Shown: positions 1 through 10,323, numbered from the stretch's first letter. The stretch is DNA of 64,000 nt from Pseudarthrobacter chlorophenolicus (GCF_000962805.1 NZ_JZTW01000011.1:1-64000); one strand, 5' to 3'. Numbers and translations are program-made. Notes: a model not told the origin generated them from the sequence alone.

Positions 1-20
1 CGGGCACCATCCGGTGCCCG
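1..20 (-). terminator. Stem-loop terminator after the carboxyltransferase gene
   Basis: An 8-bp perfect stem (CGGGCACC / GGTGCCCG) closes a 4-nt loop, 16 bp beyond the stop codon at 37 of the leftward operon. No T-tract is visible inside the window because the window starts at the stem, so intrinsic termination is inferred. Confidence 0.55.
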
Positions 21-36
21 CCGCCGTCGTCAGGGC

Positions 37-1554
37 CTAACTGCCGAGGTTCCGGAACTTCCGTGCCCGCGAGGCCACCAGCTGGGACACGGGCACAGCG
101 GCAACTGAGGCGAGCTCGTACTCGATGGCGTGCGCCATCCGTGCGCAGAACTCGCGCGGTTCGAGGGACGCGTCGTGGCGCTCGTCCACGATGTGGTCCA
201 CCAGCCCGTTGGCGTAAAGCGATGCCACGTTGACGCCCTGCGCCTGGGCCATCGCGGGGGCGAAATCCGTGGTGCGGTGGACGATCGCGCTCGCGCCCTC
301 GGGCGGCAGCGGCGACAGCCAGCTGTGTTGGGCCGCGATGGTCCGGTCCGCCGGCAGCAGGGCCAGCGCCCCTCCCCCGGCCCCTTGCCCGAGCAGGACC
401 GAGACCGACGGCGATTCGAGCCCAATCAGTTCATGCAGCGAGCGTGCGATTTCCCCGGCCAGGCCGCCCTCCTCGGCCTCCTGCGAGAGGGCAGCTCCGG
501 CGGTGTCGATGACCGTGAGCAGCGGCAGCCGCAGTTCCTCCGCCAGCTTGGCGCCGCGCCTCGCCTCGCGCAGCGAACCCGGCCCCATCCCGGCGGCGTC
601 CTTCCGCAGCGGGCGGGCGTGGCCCAGCACGATGCAGGACTGGGTGCCGAACCGGGCCAGGGCCAGCAGCAGCCCGGGATCCTTTTCGCCCTGCCCGGTG
701 CCATTGAGCGGGAGGGCGTCGCTGGCGCCGTACTTGAGGAGTTGGCGGAGATCGGGCCGGCGCGGTTGCCGGGAAATTCCGATGGAGGTCCAGGCATCCA
801 CCTCGGCGGGCCGGACAGCCAGCGTGGCGGGGGCGTCAGGCCAGGCGGCGGAGCCGGAAGCCCGCCGGGGCATCAGGATATCCAGCGCCCGGCCCACCAG
901 TTCGGCGAGCTTGCCGGGCTCCACCACACCGTCGATCAGGCCCTTGCTGAACAGGTTCTCGGCCACCTGCACGTTGTCCGGGAAGGCTTCGCCGTGCAGC
1001 GCCTCGTAGACCCGCGGACCCAGGAACCCCAGTAGGGAGCCGGGCTCGGCCACGTTGATGTGTCCCAGGGATCCCCAGGAGGCCATGACGCCCCCGGTGG
1101 TGGGGTGGCGCAGGTAGACCAGGTACGGCAGGCCTGCCTGCCGGTGGGCGCGGACGGCCGCAGTGATCTTGACCATGGACAGGAACGCCAGGGTGCCTTC
1201 CTGCATGCGGGTACCACCCGAGGCGGTGCCTGCCAGCAGCGGCAGGCCCTCCGCCGTGGCGCGCTCCACCGCAGCCACGATCCGTTCGGCTGCGGCGTGG
1301 CCGATCGAGCCCGCCAGGAAGGAAAATTCGCTCACGATCAGGGCCACCCGGCGGCCGCGGATCAGGCCGGCGCCGGTCAGCACTGATTCGTCAGTGCCGC
1401 TGCGTGCCCGCGCCTTGGCAAGATCGGCCGCGTACTCGCCGGTCAGCACCGGCTGCTGCGGTTCGGCATCCCAGGACGTGAAGGAACCGTCGTCCACCAC
1501 GGCATCCAGCAGTTCGGCGGCGCTGAGGTGGCGCACCTTTTCCGACGTCGGCAC
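37..1554 (-). CDS. Fused beta/alpha carboxyltransferase (AccD/AccA-like)
   Basis: A 505-aa protein of the acyl-CoA carboxyltransferase fold. The N-terminal half matches AccD (GGTRMQEGTLAFLSM, then PTTGGVMASWGSLG and AEPGSLLGFLGPRV). The C-terminal half matches AccA (AKLAEELRLPLLTVIDTAGA, then GQGAGGGALAL). The zinc finger of bacterial AccD is absent. I chose the GTG at 1554 because it starts 1 bp after the CoA-transferase stop (TAG, 1558-1556); an upstream ATG would overlap that gene by about 100 bp. It is last in an operon with a CoA transferase and a MatC-like transporter, and no biotin carboxylase or biotin carrier is nearby. It may carboxylate an acyl-CoA with partners encoded elsewhere, or decarboxylate malonyl-CoA as MdcD/MdcE do on malonyl-ACP. 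The fold is firm; the reaction is inference. Confidence 0.85.
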   Translation of the reverse strand: MPTSEKVRHLSAAELLDAVVDDGSFTSWDAEPQQPVLTGEYAADLAKARARSGTDESVLTGAGLIRGRRVALIVSEFSFLAGSIGHAAAERIVAAVERATAEGLPLLAGTASGGTRMQEGTLAFLSMVKITAAVRAHRQAGLPYLVYLRHPTTGGVMASWGSLGHINVAEPGSLLGFLGPRVYEALHGEAFPDNVQVAENLFSKGLIDGVVEPGKLAELVGRALDILMPRRASGSAAWPDAPATLAVRPAEVDAWTSIGISRQPRRPDLRQLLKYGASDALPLNGTGQGEKDPGLLLALARFGTQSCIVLGHARPLRKDAAGMGPGSLREARRGAKLAEELRLPLLTVIDTAGAALSQEAEEGGLAGEIARSLHELIGLESPSVSVLLGQGAGGGALALLPADRTIAAQHSWLSPLPPEGASAIVHRTTDFAPAMAQAQGVNVASLYANGLVDHIVDERHDASLEPREFCARMAHAIEYELASVAAVPVSQLVASRARKFRNLGS

Positions 1555-1555
1555 G

Positions 1556-2782
1556 CTATTCAGCCCCGGCCGGGGCGTCCGCGGCGGCGACCGGAACCAG
1601 CCCCAGCCACTCCCTGATGGATCCGCCGTCAGCGTCCAGGAGCGGCGGCGCAGCATGGTCCGTCACTGTCGTCTCCGCGGCGTCGCCCTGGGCGAAGAAC
1701 CGCAGCGGCGGACCGGGCAGGCTGACCGTGCCAAGCAGCGGATGCTCCACATCCACCAGCAGGCCCTGCGAGGCCACCTGCTCCCAGGCGTACACCTCGT
1801 CCAGCGAGCGGACCTTCCCTGCAGGGATCCCGGCGTCGTTCAGCTTCCCCAGCAGTTCCACCGCGCCGTACTGGGCGAAGACGCGTTCGACGGCGGCAAT
1901 CACCTGCTGGCGGTTCCGCACCCTGTCGGCGTTGCTGGCGAAGCCGGGCGCGGCCGGGTCCAGGCCGAAAGCGGCGGCAAAGGAAGCCCACAGCTTCTCA
2001 CTGCCAACGCTGATCTGGACGCTGCCGTCCTTGCAGTTAAACAGGCCGTAGGGTGCGATGGACGGGTGGTGGTTGCCCTGCGCCTGCGGGACTTCGCCGG
2101 CCACTGTGGCGCGGGTGCCCTGGAAGGCGTGGACCCCGATGAGCGAGGCCAGCAGCGACGTGCGGACCACCTTGCCCTGGCCGGTCCGTTCGCGTTCAAC
2201 CAGTGCGGCCAGCACTCCGGTGGCGCCGTTCATCCCGGCCAGCAGGTCCGCGATCGGGACGCCGACGCGCTGCGGATCGTCCGGACCCGAACCGGTGAGG
2301 GACATCAGGCCGGCCTCGCCCTGGAGGATCTGGTCGTAGCCGCTGCGCTGGGATTCCGGACCGTCATGGCCGAAGCCGGTGATGGACAGGATCACCAGCC
2401 GCGGGTTGAGCTCGTGCATGGCTGCAGTGGAGAAGCCCAGCCGGTCCATGACGCCGGGGCGGAAGTTCTCAATCACCACGTCCGCCCGTTCCAGCAGCCC
2501 GCGGAGCACTGCCTGCCCGTCACCGCTTTTCAGGTCCAGGCTGATGGATTCCTTGTTGCGGTTGCAGGACATGAAATAGGTGGACTGCAGGTCATCCTCG
2601 GGGCCCACGAAGGGCGGGCCCCAGCCGCGGGTGTCATCGCCGGTTCCGGGGTTCTCCACCTTGATGACGCGGGCACCGAGGTCGGCGAGCATCATGCCGG
2701 CGTGCGGGCCGGCCAGGGCACGGCTCAGGTCGACGACGGTATGCCCAGCCAGGGGGCCTTGCTGGCGGTCAGCTGCATTCAT
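1556..2782 (-). CDS. CaiB/BaiF family CoA transferase
   Basis: A 408-aa family III CoA transferase, which moves CoA between carboxylic acids through aspartyl-CoA intermediates. The N-terminal Rossmann-like half begins VVDLSRALAGPHAGMMLADLG, typical of the family. The likely catalytic aspartate is Asp179 in VGVPIADLLAGM, aligned by motif with the active-site Asp of formyl-CoA transferase. The ATG at 2782 follows AAGGAA at good spacing. It lies between the MatC-like transporter and the carboxyltransferase, so its substrate is probably the imported dicarboxylate (malonate or similar), but acid specificity cannot be read from the sequence. Confidence 0.9.
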   Translation of the reverse strand: MNAADRQQGPLAGHTVVDLSRALAGPHAGMMLADLGARVIKVENPGTGDDTRGWGPPFVGPEDDLQSTYFMSCNRNKESISLDLKSGDGQAVLRGLLERADVVIENFRPGVMDRLGFSTAAMHELNPRLVILSITGFGHDGPESQRSGYDQILQGEAGLMSLTGSGPDDPQRVGVPIADLLAGMNGATGVLAALVERERTGQGKVVRTSLLASLIGVHAFQGTRATVAGEVPQAQGNHHPSIAPYGLFNCKDGSVQISVGSEKLWASFAAAFGLDPAAPGFASNADRVRNRQQVIAAVERVFAQYGAVELLGKLNDAGIPAGKVRSLDEVYAWEQVASQGLLVDVEHPLLGTVSLPGPPLRFFAQGDAAETTVTDHAAPPLLDADGGSIREWLGLVPVAAADAPAGAE

Positions 2783-2841
2783 GTGCTGGTTCCTTTACTG
2801 AAGTGCCGCGGGGTGCCGGCGGCGGATGGAAACTGTGATGG

Positions 2842-4209
2842 CTACAGCCAGCCGGGGACTACCAGGGCCAGCCAGGCAAGGACTGGCCCGGCAACTATGA
2901 CGATGCCGCTGTAGCCCAGGATCTGCTTGTAGAACTTGTCTTTGTCCACGCCCTCGGGCGCGTTGGCCAGGACCAGGGCGCCGTTGGTGGAGAAGGGCGA
3001 GACGTCCACGATCGTGGCGGCCACAGCCAGTGCGCAGATGACCCCGACCGCGCCGATTTCGCCGGTGGACAGGAAGGGCACGGCGAGCGGGATGAGTGCT
3101 GCCAGGATGGCGGTGGAGGATGCGAAGGCCGAGACGATGGCGCCGATGAAGCAAATGAGGAGTGCTGCAACGAGGGGCATGCCCATGCCGGCCACACCGT
3201 TGGAAACGAATTCGATGGTGCCTGCCTCTTCGAGCACGCCAACGAAGGTCAGCATGCCGCAGATCAGCAGCACGGTGGACCAGCTGATCTTGTTGATGGC
3301 ACCCTTCTGGGCTGCGGGCGAGACGAGGGCCAGGACAATCGCGATGGTGATGGACACAAAACCGACGTCCATCTTGAAGCCCAGGGCGACGACGGCGAGG
3401 ACCACCAGGCCGGCGATGGTGACCAGCTGCGGGATCCGCTCGGAGCGCTCCCTGGTGGCGGCGACGCCGTCGCCTGCGGGGTCGCGGGGGCCGTACATCC
3501 CGGAACCGAAGCCCTTGAAGGCGACGTCCGTGCCGGCCTTGGCACCGACGCTGACGGACATCCGGGCTTCGGCAGCCTGCTCCACGAAGTGGCCCACCCG
3601 GGAGGTCAGCAGCGTCCGGCCGCCCAGGACCACGAAGAGCACGACGGCGATCACGATGTTGAAGATCAGGCTGCTCAGGAACAGCGCCGTGGGGCTGAAG
3701 GCGAGGTCCGTCTTGGCGATGATGCCGTTGACGGTGACGCCGTAGACCGCGATGGGCGAGAACCCGCCGGCCTGGGCGCCGTGGATCACCATCATGCCCA
3801 TCAGCAGCGGGCTGATCTTGTACTTGCCGGCAAAGCTGAGGGCGATGGGAGCGATGATCGCGACGGCGGCCGGGGACAGCGCACCGACGGCGGTGATGAC
3901 GGCCGTGATGGCAAACATTACCCAGGGAATGAGGGCAACTCGGCTGCCCACCAGCCTGACGGCGCCGCGGACCAGGAGGTCGATGGTGCCGTTGTTCTGC
4001 GCGATGGCGAACAGGTAGGTGACGCCGACAATCGTCAGGAAGAGGCCACCGGGGAAGTTGGCCAGGATCTCATTCGTGGACATGCCCAGCACCAGGGCGC
4101 CCAGCAGGAAGGCACCCACGAAGGCGAGCGCACCCATATTGAGCGGCAGCACGGTGGCAAGCAGGAACATCGCCGCCAGGATGATGATCGATAGAACAGG
4201 AGCGGACAT
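2842..4209 (-). CDS. MatC-like dicarboxylate (malonate) carrier, SLC13/ArsB-NhaD type
   Basis: A 455-aa integral membrane protein with about 11-12 hydrophobic segments in two halves. A hydrophilic loop near residues 205-260 separates them. The N-terminal region (AAMFLLATVLPLNMGALAF, then NFPGGLFLTIVGVTYLFAIA) matches the MatC_N family of malonate/dicarboxylate carriers. The ATG at 4209 is preceded by GGAGG about 7 bp upstream. It is the first gene of the operon with the CoA transferase and carboxyltransferase and faces a FadR-type regulator. MatC in Rhizobium takes up malonate; another C3-C4 dicarboxylate is possible here. Confidence 0.82.
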   Translation of the reverse strand: MSAPVLSIIILAAMFLLATVLPLNMGALAFVGAFLLGALVLGMSTNEILANFPGGLFLTIVGVTYLFAIAQNNGTIDLLVRGAVRLVGSRVALIPWVMFAITAVITAVGALSPAAVAIIAPIALSFAGKYKISPLLMGMMVIHGAQAGGFSPIAVYGVTVNGIIAKTDLAFSPTALFLSSLIFNIVIAVVLFVVLGGRTLLTSRVGHFVEQAAEARMSVSVGAKAGTDVAFKGFGSGMYGPRDPAGDGVAATRERSERIPQLVTIAGLVVLAVVALGFKMDVGFVSITIAIVLALVSPAAQKGAINKISWSTVLLICGMLTFVGVLEEAGTIEFVSNGVAGMGMPLVAALLICFIGAIVSAFASSTAILAALIPLAVPFLSTGEIGAVGVICALAVAATIVDVSPFSTNGALVLANAPEGVDKDKFYKQILGYSGIVIVAGPVLAWLALVVPGWL

Positions 4210-4273
4210 CGTTGGTCCTCCATTGGGGAAAGAAAAGTGTGACGTGAGTTACTGGCTCACTGGACTAGCCTCT

Positions 4274-4294
4274 TAGACAGTGAGTCTATCTGTC
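4274..4294. promoter_or_regulatory. Candidate GntR/FadR operator in the divergent intergenic region
   Basis: Two overlapping inverted repeats lie in the 135-bp gap between matC-like and gntR: TAGAC-N5-GTCTA (4274-4288) and GACAG-N9-CTGTC (4276-4280 and 4290-4294). The position fits a regulator acting on both promoters. It is not the classical FadR TNGTNNNACNA core, so binding is inferred from symmetry and position. Confidence 0.5.
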
Positions 4295-4344
4295 AATAGC
4301 AGGTCGCTGTATTCTTAGGGGACCGACGATGTAGCGAGGGCTTT

Positions 4345-5043
4345 GTGGAGAAGACAGCACGGCTGGGACTGGAACGGGTTTCGCGGCCAAGGCTTTACGA
4401 ACAGCTGGTGGAGCAGATCCTTGCCTATATCGAATCGGCGCAGCTGAAACCCGGCGACCTCCTGCCGGCCGAGCGCGACCTCGCCGAACGGCTGGGGGTT
4501 TCACGCGCCACCCTGGCCCAGGCACTCGTGGCGCTGGAGGTTCTTGGCGTCATCGATGTCCAGCACGGCACGGGAGCGGTACTCGCCCGCCGGCCCAGTG
4601 TGGCATCCGTCATCAAGGGCCTCCGCGAGCACCGGAGCCGGCTGCCGGAAATCGTCGAGGCACGCAGCACGCTGGAAGGAAAGCTGGCCGCACTGGCCGC
4701 TTCGAGGCGTACTGATGAGGACCTGAAGGCGATCGATCACGCCCTTGAGGTCATGGCTACGGAAATCAGCGACGGCGACCGCGGCACGCGCGGCGACGAG
4801 CTCTTCCACGAAGCGATCACCGCAGCCGCGCATTCCTCGGTGCTGGCGCAGCTCATGGCATTCATCGCCGAGATGATCCTGGAAACGCGGATGGAATCCC
4901 TCGGCCAGCCGGGGCGGCCGGAACAGTCACTGGCCTCGCACCGGCGGATCGCCGACGCCATCCGGGACAAGGACCCGGAGGCCGCGGCGGAGGCGATGCT
5001 GGCGCACATCGAACTGGTGTCCGACGTCGAACTCCTCCGCTGA
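4345..5043 (+). CDS. GntR family regulator, FadR subfamily (FCD domain)
   Basis: A 232-aa regulator. A winged helix covers roughly residues 10-75 (LYEQLVEQILAYIESAQLKPGDLLPAERDLAERLGVSRATL, typical GntR). An all-helical FCD effector domain covers about 85-225. The GTG at 4345 follows GCGAGGG. It is transcribed away from the matC-like operon and likely controls it, with malonate, malonyl-CoA or a related acid as effector (inference). The gene ends just before a long palindromic element. Confidence 0.9.
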   Translation: MEKTARLGLERVSRPRLYEQLVEQILAYIESAQLKPGDLLPAERDLAERLGVSRATLAQALVALEVLGVIDVQHGTGAVLARRPSVASVIKGLREHRSRLPEIVEARSTLEGKLAALAASRRTDEDLKAIDHALEVMATEISDGDRGTRGDELFHEAITAAAHSSVLAQLMAFIAEMILETRMESLGQPGRPEQSLASHRRIADAIRDKDPEAAAEAMLAHIELVSDVELLR

Positions 5044-5074
5044 CCCGGCTCCCCCATCTGCGGTTTTAACGGCA

Positions 5075-5135
5075 GATGCCCTATCAGATGTGGTTCCTAA
5101 AACCGGGTTCTAGGTACCACATCTGATAGGGCATC
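5075..5135. repeat. Long palindromic intergenic element, copy 1
   Basis: A perfect 20-bp inverted repeat (5075-5094 and 5116-5135) surrounds a 21-nt loop that can form its own small hairpins (CCTA/TAGG, AACC-G-GGTT). It lies between the convergent gntR and DUF4190-like genes. A second copy with the same arm length, loop length and conserved GATGCCCTATCA end lies at 10250-10310. The preceding bases are also shared (TTTAACGGCA here, TTTAACGCCA there). It could terminate both flanking genes or be a REP-like dispersed element. Confidence 0.9.
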
Positions 5136-5151
5136 CGGGGTGGGGGGGTGG

Positions 5152-5724
5152 TCAATACCCGTAACTGGAGGACGAGTACGACGCCAGCCCGATGATGAGC
5201 AGCAGCCAGAAGCCGCCGTATCCCAGCAGGCAGAGGTAGCCCAGGACCAGGCCGGTGATGGACATGCCCTTGCCCGCAGGTTCGCGCTTGAGGGCCATGT
5301 GGCCAGTAATGATGGCAGCAAGCTGCGGAAGCATCAGCCATCCCATGATCACGGACGCGATGCCGCACACCATGCTGGCGATGCTGAGGGTCTTGGGCTC
5401 GGCCTGCATGCCATAGTAGGCGGGCTGTCCATACTGGGCCTGCTGGCCGTAGGGGCCCGGCTGTCCGTAGGGGCTGGCGCCGCCATACTGGTTGCCGTAC
5501 TGGTCATTGCCATACTGCGGGCCGCCGTATTGGTTGCTGCCGTACTGCGCGGAAAGGCCCGGGTACAGCGGCGGCGGGGGAACATCGGAGCCCGGCGCGC
5601 TGGATCCGTGCGGCGGCACGAACGGCGGCGGTTCATACCCCGACGGCGGCGCGGGCGGAGTGCCGTCGCTGCCGGACGGGTTGTGCCACTGGGAGTCAGG
5701 GCGCTGGGAAGGCTGGTCAGTCAT
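5152..5724 (-). CDS. DUF4190-like membrane protein with a Q/Y/G-rich N-terminal tail
   Basis: A 190-aa protein. Residues 1-108 are low complexity: proline-rich first, then repeated QYG/NQYG/PYG units. The C-terminal ~80 residues hold two hydrophobic segments (IASMVCGIASVIMGWLMLP and MSITGLVLGYLCLLGYGGFW) around a GHMALKREPAG loop, as in DUF4190 proteins. The ATG at 5724 follows AGGGGGAC. Such proteins are common in actinobacteria; function is unknown. The disordered tail should be cytoplasmic and could take part in protein-protein contacts (inference). Confidence 0.8.
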   Translation of the reverse strand: MTDQPSQRPDSQWHNPSGSDGTPPAPPSGYEPPPFVPPHGSSAPGSDVPPPPLYPGLSAQYGSNQYGGPQYGNDQYGNQYGGASPYGQPGPYGQQAQYGQPAYYGMQAEPKTLSIASMVCGIASVIMGWLMLPQLAAIITGHMALKREPAGKGMSITGLVLGYLCLLGYGGFWLLLIIGLASYSSSSYGY

Positions 5725-5784
5725 GGTTGTCCCCCTGGAAATGTTGCTTCCAGCCTATCGCCTGCGGCGGGTTTCCGGGTGCCG

Positions 5785-6381
5785 TCAGTGCAGGACCAGC
5801 TTGGCGGCCAGGCCAAGCATGACGATGCCGATTCCAAGGTCCAGGAACCGCCAGGTACGGGGGCTGCCGAGAACCCCGGACAGCGCCCGGGCCCCGTACC
5901 CCAGCGCAGAGAACCAGGCCACGCTGCCGGCAACTGCGCCGCCGGCGAAGATCCACCGGAGGTCCGGGCCCTGCTGGTTGGCCAGGCTGCCGAGGAGCAC
6001 CACCGTGTCCAGGTAGACGTGGGGGTTCAGGAAGGTCAACGCCACCGTGCTGGCCACCACCGATCCCTTCGACCGGGGTGCGCCCTGCGCCAGGGCCGAC
6101 GGTTTCAGCGCCGAGATGAAGGAGCGCACCGCGAACCAGGCCAGATAGGCAGCCCCGCCCCAGCGAAGAACTTCGAGGGCTTGGGGAAAACGGGTCACCA
6201 GTGCACCGATGCCGGCAGTCCCGCCCAGGATCAGCGCAGCATCACCGGCCATGCACACCGCAACCACTACGCCGATGTGCTCACGGCGGACTCCTTGGCG
6301 GAGCACGAAGGCGTTCTGGGCACCGATGGCCACAATCAGGGCCAGCCCCGTCAGCATCCCGGTGATTCCCGTCATCAACAT
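5785..6381 (-). CDS. LysE/ArgO family amino-acid exporter
   Basis: A ~198-aa six-segment exporter of the LysE type. GLALIVAIGAQNAFVLRQG near the N-terminus is the family signature of basic amino-acid exporters (LysE of Corynebacterium, ArgO of E. coli). NPHVYLDTVVLLGSLA is the second conserved block. I chose the ATG at 6381 (or 6375), because the longer upstream reading runs into the shared promoter. It is divergent from a LysG-like regulator, the standard arrangement for lysine/arginine export induced by the exported amino acid. Confidence 0.88.
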   Translation of the reverse strand: MLMTGITGMLTGLALIVAIGAQNAFVLRQGVRREHIGVVVAVCMAGDAALILGGTAGIGALVTRFPQALEVLRWGGAAYLAWFAVRSFISALKPSALAQGAPRSKGSVVASTVALTFLNPHVYLDTVVLLGSLANQQGPDLRWIFAGGAVAGSVAWFSALGYGARALSGVLGSPRTWRFLDLGIGIVMLGLAAKLVLH

Positions 6382-6451
6382 GCACTCGACAGTACGGATC
6401 GCGCCATCTGAAGACAAACGATTGATTCTTCACTACCATTAGAATTTCTTC

Positions 6452-7399
6452 ATGAATCTCGGGCATCTCCGCGCACTCGTGGCCGTCATCGACGAAGGCA
6501 CCTTTGAGGCAGCGGCCGATCTCCTGCGCGTCACCCCGTCCGCCGTCAGCCAGCGCATCAAGGCGCTGGAGGCTTCTACCGGGCAGGTCCTGGTGCGCCG
6601 GCGGGTCCCGTGCGTTCCCACCGACGCCGGGGCAGTGCTGCTCCGGATGGCACGGCAGGTGCAGGTACTTGAGGCGGAAGCGTCAACCGCACTGGGCACC
6701 GCCACTGCCTCCCGCGCTGTCCTGCCGGTGGCCATCAACGCGGATTCGCTGGCCACCTGGTTCGTTCCCGTCCTCGCCGTGGCCGCCACGTGGCAGGACA
6801 CCACCCTGGACCTTCACGTCGAGGACCAGGGTTTCAGCAGCCAGCTCCTGCGCCAGGGTGACGTCATGGGTGCCGTCACCTCCGATCCCGTCCCCGTCAG
6901 CGGTTGCCGGGTGGAGTTGCTGGGCCACATGCGGTACGTTCCGGTGGCCGCGGCCGCCCTGCGCCAACGGTTCGACAAGGGCAGCACGGTGGACTGGGCC
7001 AGGATGCCGGTCCTGAAATTCAATGCCAAGGACAACCTGCAGCGCGGACTGCTCGCGGAGAAGGGCGTCGGGCAGGTTCCGCCTACCCACACCGTTCCGT
7101 CATCGGAAGGGTTCCTCGCGGCCATCAAAGCCGGCCTGGGTTGGGGCATGCTCCCTGAACTGCAACTCGGCAACGACTTGGCCGACAGCTCGCTGGTCCT
7201 CCTCGGGAAGAACGCCCATGAGGATGTTCCGCTCTACTGGCAATCCTGGTCAGTGGACTCGGAGCGGCTCCGCCGGATGGGCGAGGCGGTCCGCGTCGCC
7301 AGCCGTGGCAAGCTGCGCACGGCCGCCCCGGAGAACGGCCGCAACGCCGGCAGCAAAATCAGCGCGTCCAGAACGGCAGGACGTAGACCGCGAAAATAA
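6452..7399 (+). CDS. LysR family regulator of the LysG/ArgP type
   Basis: A 315-aa LysR regulator. The N-terminal winged helix (LRALVAVIDEGTFEAAADLLRVTPSAVSQRI) is followed by a substrate-binding domain to about residue 290. It is divergent from the LysE exporter, as lysG is from lysE, and probably activates it in response to Lys, Arg or His. A TAGAAT box at 6440-6445 lies 6 bp before the ATG with no Shine-Dalgarno, so the mRNA may be leaderless. Its last 41 bp overlap the end of the convergent NERD gene. Confidence 0.9.
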   Translation: MNLGHLRALVAVIDEGTFEAAADLLRVTPSAVSQRIKALEASTGQVLVRRRVPCVPTDAGAVLLRMARQVQVLEAEASTALGTATASRAVLPVAINADSLATWFVPVLAVAATWQDTTLDLHVEDQGFSSQLLRQGDVMGAVTSDPVPVSGCRVELLGHMRYVPVAAAALRQRFDKGSTVDWARMPVLKFNAKDNLQRGLLAEKGVGQVPPTHTVPSSEGFLAAIKAGLGWGMLPELQLGNDLADSSLVLLGKNAHEDVPLYWQSWSVDSERLRRMGEAVRVASRGKLRTAAPENGRNAGSKISASRTAGRRPRK

Positions 7400-8303
7400 C
7401 AAAGGCCGCCAGGAGGGCGAGCCGGCCGGCGCTGGTGCCGCCCCGCACCTGGTATTTCCCGCTCCGGTTCCGGCCGGCAGCGGTTCGAGCCGCTCCGCCG
7501 GCGGCCGACGCCGGGATGGCACGCCCGGCGGGATGCCGGGAAACACTGCCGTTCCGGCTACGGTCAGGACCCGCTGCGCGGTCATTATCCGTGCCGCGAC
7601 GGTCCGGACCGGGAGCGCCCGTCCTCGGGCCGGCGTTTCCCGGACCGGCCGGCGGGAGGCCTCCCGCCGGCCGCACGACGGTTCCGGGCCGGACATTCCG
7701 GAACGCCGTGATGCCGGGCTCCTGCTCGTGGCTAAGTTCCTCCCCCAAGTGGGCATAGAGTCCCACCACGGCTTGGTGGTCCAGTACCGGCGGCAGCGCC
7801 TCGATGGCTCCCACCACGCGCTGGCTGCCTGCGACGGCGACATCGGAGTTCGTCACGCCAAAGAGGTCAGGCTGGGCGGCCATGCAGATCAGCGGCCGGA
7901 CCAGCCGGCGGTGCGGCGGCGACAGTACGGAGGCGACGGCGGCGCACTGGGCCAGTGCGCCTTCCACTGCCTGGGTCCGCGCGTAGCGTCCCTGCCAGAG
8001 TACTCCGGATGCCACCCGCACCTCGCCGGTCCAGTTTTTGGAATCGACCACCACCACGCCTCCTGGCCCCACCAGGACATGGTCCAGGTTGGCCTTGGGC
8101 CGGCCGGGCCAGTGCACATCATGCAGCACGTACCAGCCGTGCGGAACCAGTTCGCTGAGCTTGTCCGCCACCACCCGTTCGCCCACGGCCCCGGCATCCC
8201 ACGCCTTCGTGGAGCGCTCGGCCGCATCCAGCCTGCGCTTGAGCCTCGCCACCCGTTCAGCGGCCAGCCTGGACTGTTCGGCTGCCCCGTCTCCTGCCCC
8301 CAT
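7359..8303 (-). CDS. NERD-domain protein with a C-terminal membrane segment
   Basis: A 314-aa protein. A coiled-coil-like start (residues 10-32) leads into a NERD (nuclease-related) domain at about 38-150. Nuclease-like residues are Glu42, Asp74 (NLDHVLVGPGG) and Asp87-x-Lys89 (VVVVDSKNW), the PD-(D/E)xK pattern. Residues 215-285 are R/P/G-rich and probably disordered. Residues about 290-310 form one hydrophobic segment. ATG 8303 follows AGGGAC. The family's role is unsettled. The C-terminus is encoded antisense to the end of the lysG-like gene. Confidence 0.85.
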   Translation of the reverse strand: MGAGDGAAEQSRLAAERVARLKRRLDAAERSTKAWDAGAVGERVVADKLSELVPHGWYVLHDVHWPGRPKANLDHVLVGPGGVVVVDSKNWTGEVRVASGVLWQGRYARTQAVEGALAQCAAVASVLSPPHRRLVRPLICMAAQPDLFGVTNSDVAVAGSQRVVGAIEALPPVLDHQAVVGLYAHLGEELSHEQEPGITAFRNVRPGTVVRPAGGLPPAGPGNAGPRTGAPGPDRRGTDNDRAAGPDRSRNGSVSRHPAGRAIPASAAGGAARTAAGRNRSGKYQVRGGTSAGRLALLAAFVIFAVYVLPFWTR

Positions 8304-8577
8304 GGTGCGTCCCTGCTTCCGTGCCGGATGGGCGAAAGGCGGCAGGCCGCCGTCGTCCCCTGCTGTGGTCTGTTCGAGCCGTGAGGCTGTGGATAGCCTT
8401 CCGGATTTTTCGAAAGTAACAGCGCGCGCAGGGGCCGGTATATAGGTACTTTTCGGGGCATGTACTCAGGTTGGCTACTTGGTTAGCGGCACGGTTTCGA
8501 TGACGTGCCGCCGTCACAGGGAGCGGAATGTGGGCCTGCCGTTTTGACTCCGGCGAGGTTCTGGCATGCTAGGTCCC

Positions 8578-10239
<1,662 letters not shown>

Positions 10240-10249
10240 TTTAACGCCA

Positions 10250-10310
10250 GATGCCCTATCACTTATGGTTCCTATCCATGCCGGATGGGGACCATAAGTG
10301 ATAGGGCATC
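10250..10310. repeat. Long palindromic intergenic element, copy 2
   Basis: A perfect 20-bp inverted repeat (10250-10269 and 10291-10310) with a 21-nt loop lies between convergent pgm and the nitroreductase gene. The outer 12 bp (GATGCCCTATCA) and the GGTTCCTA step match copy 1 at 5075-5135. Five stem positions differ (CTTAT here, GATGT there), yet the opposite arm changes with them so pairing is kept. Confidence 0.9.
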
Positions 10311-10323
10311 TTGGGTTTAGGGG

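Noticed and set aside
5141..5148. Run of G after the first palindromic element
   Set aside because: A short homopolymer flanking the element; no G-quadruplex pattern of four runs was found.
5450..5570. Tandem short repeat in DNA
   Set aside because: It is the coding sequence of the QYG-rich tail of the DUF4190-like protein, not a separate repeat array or CRISPR.
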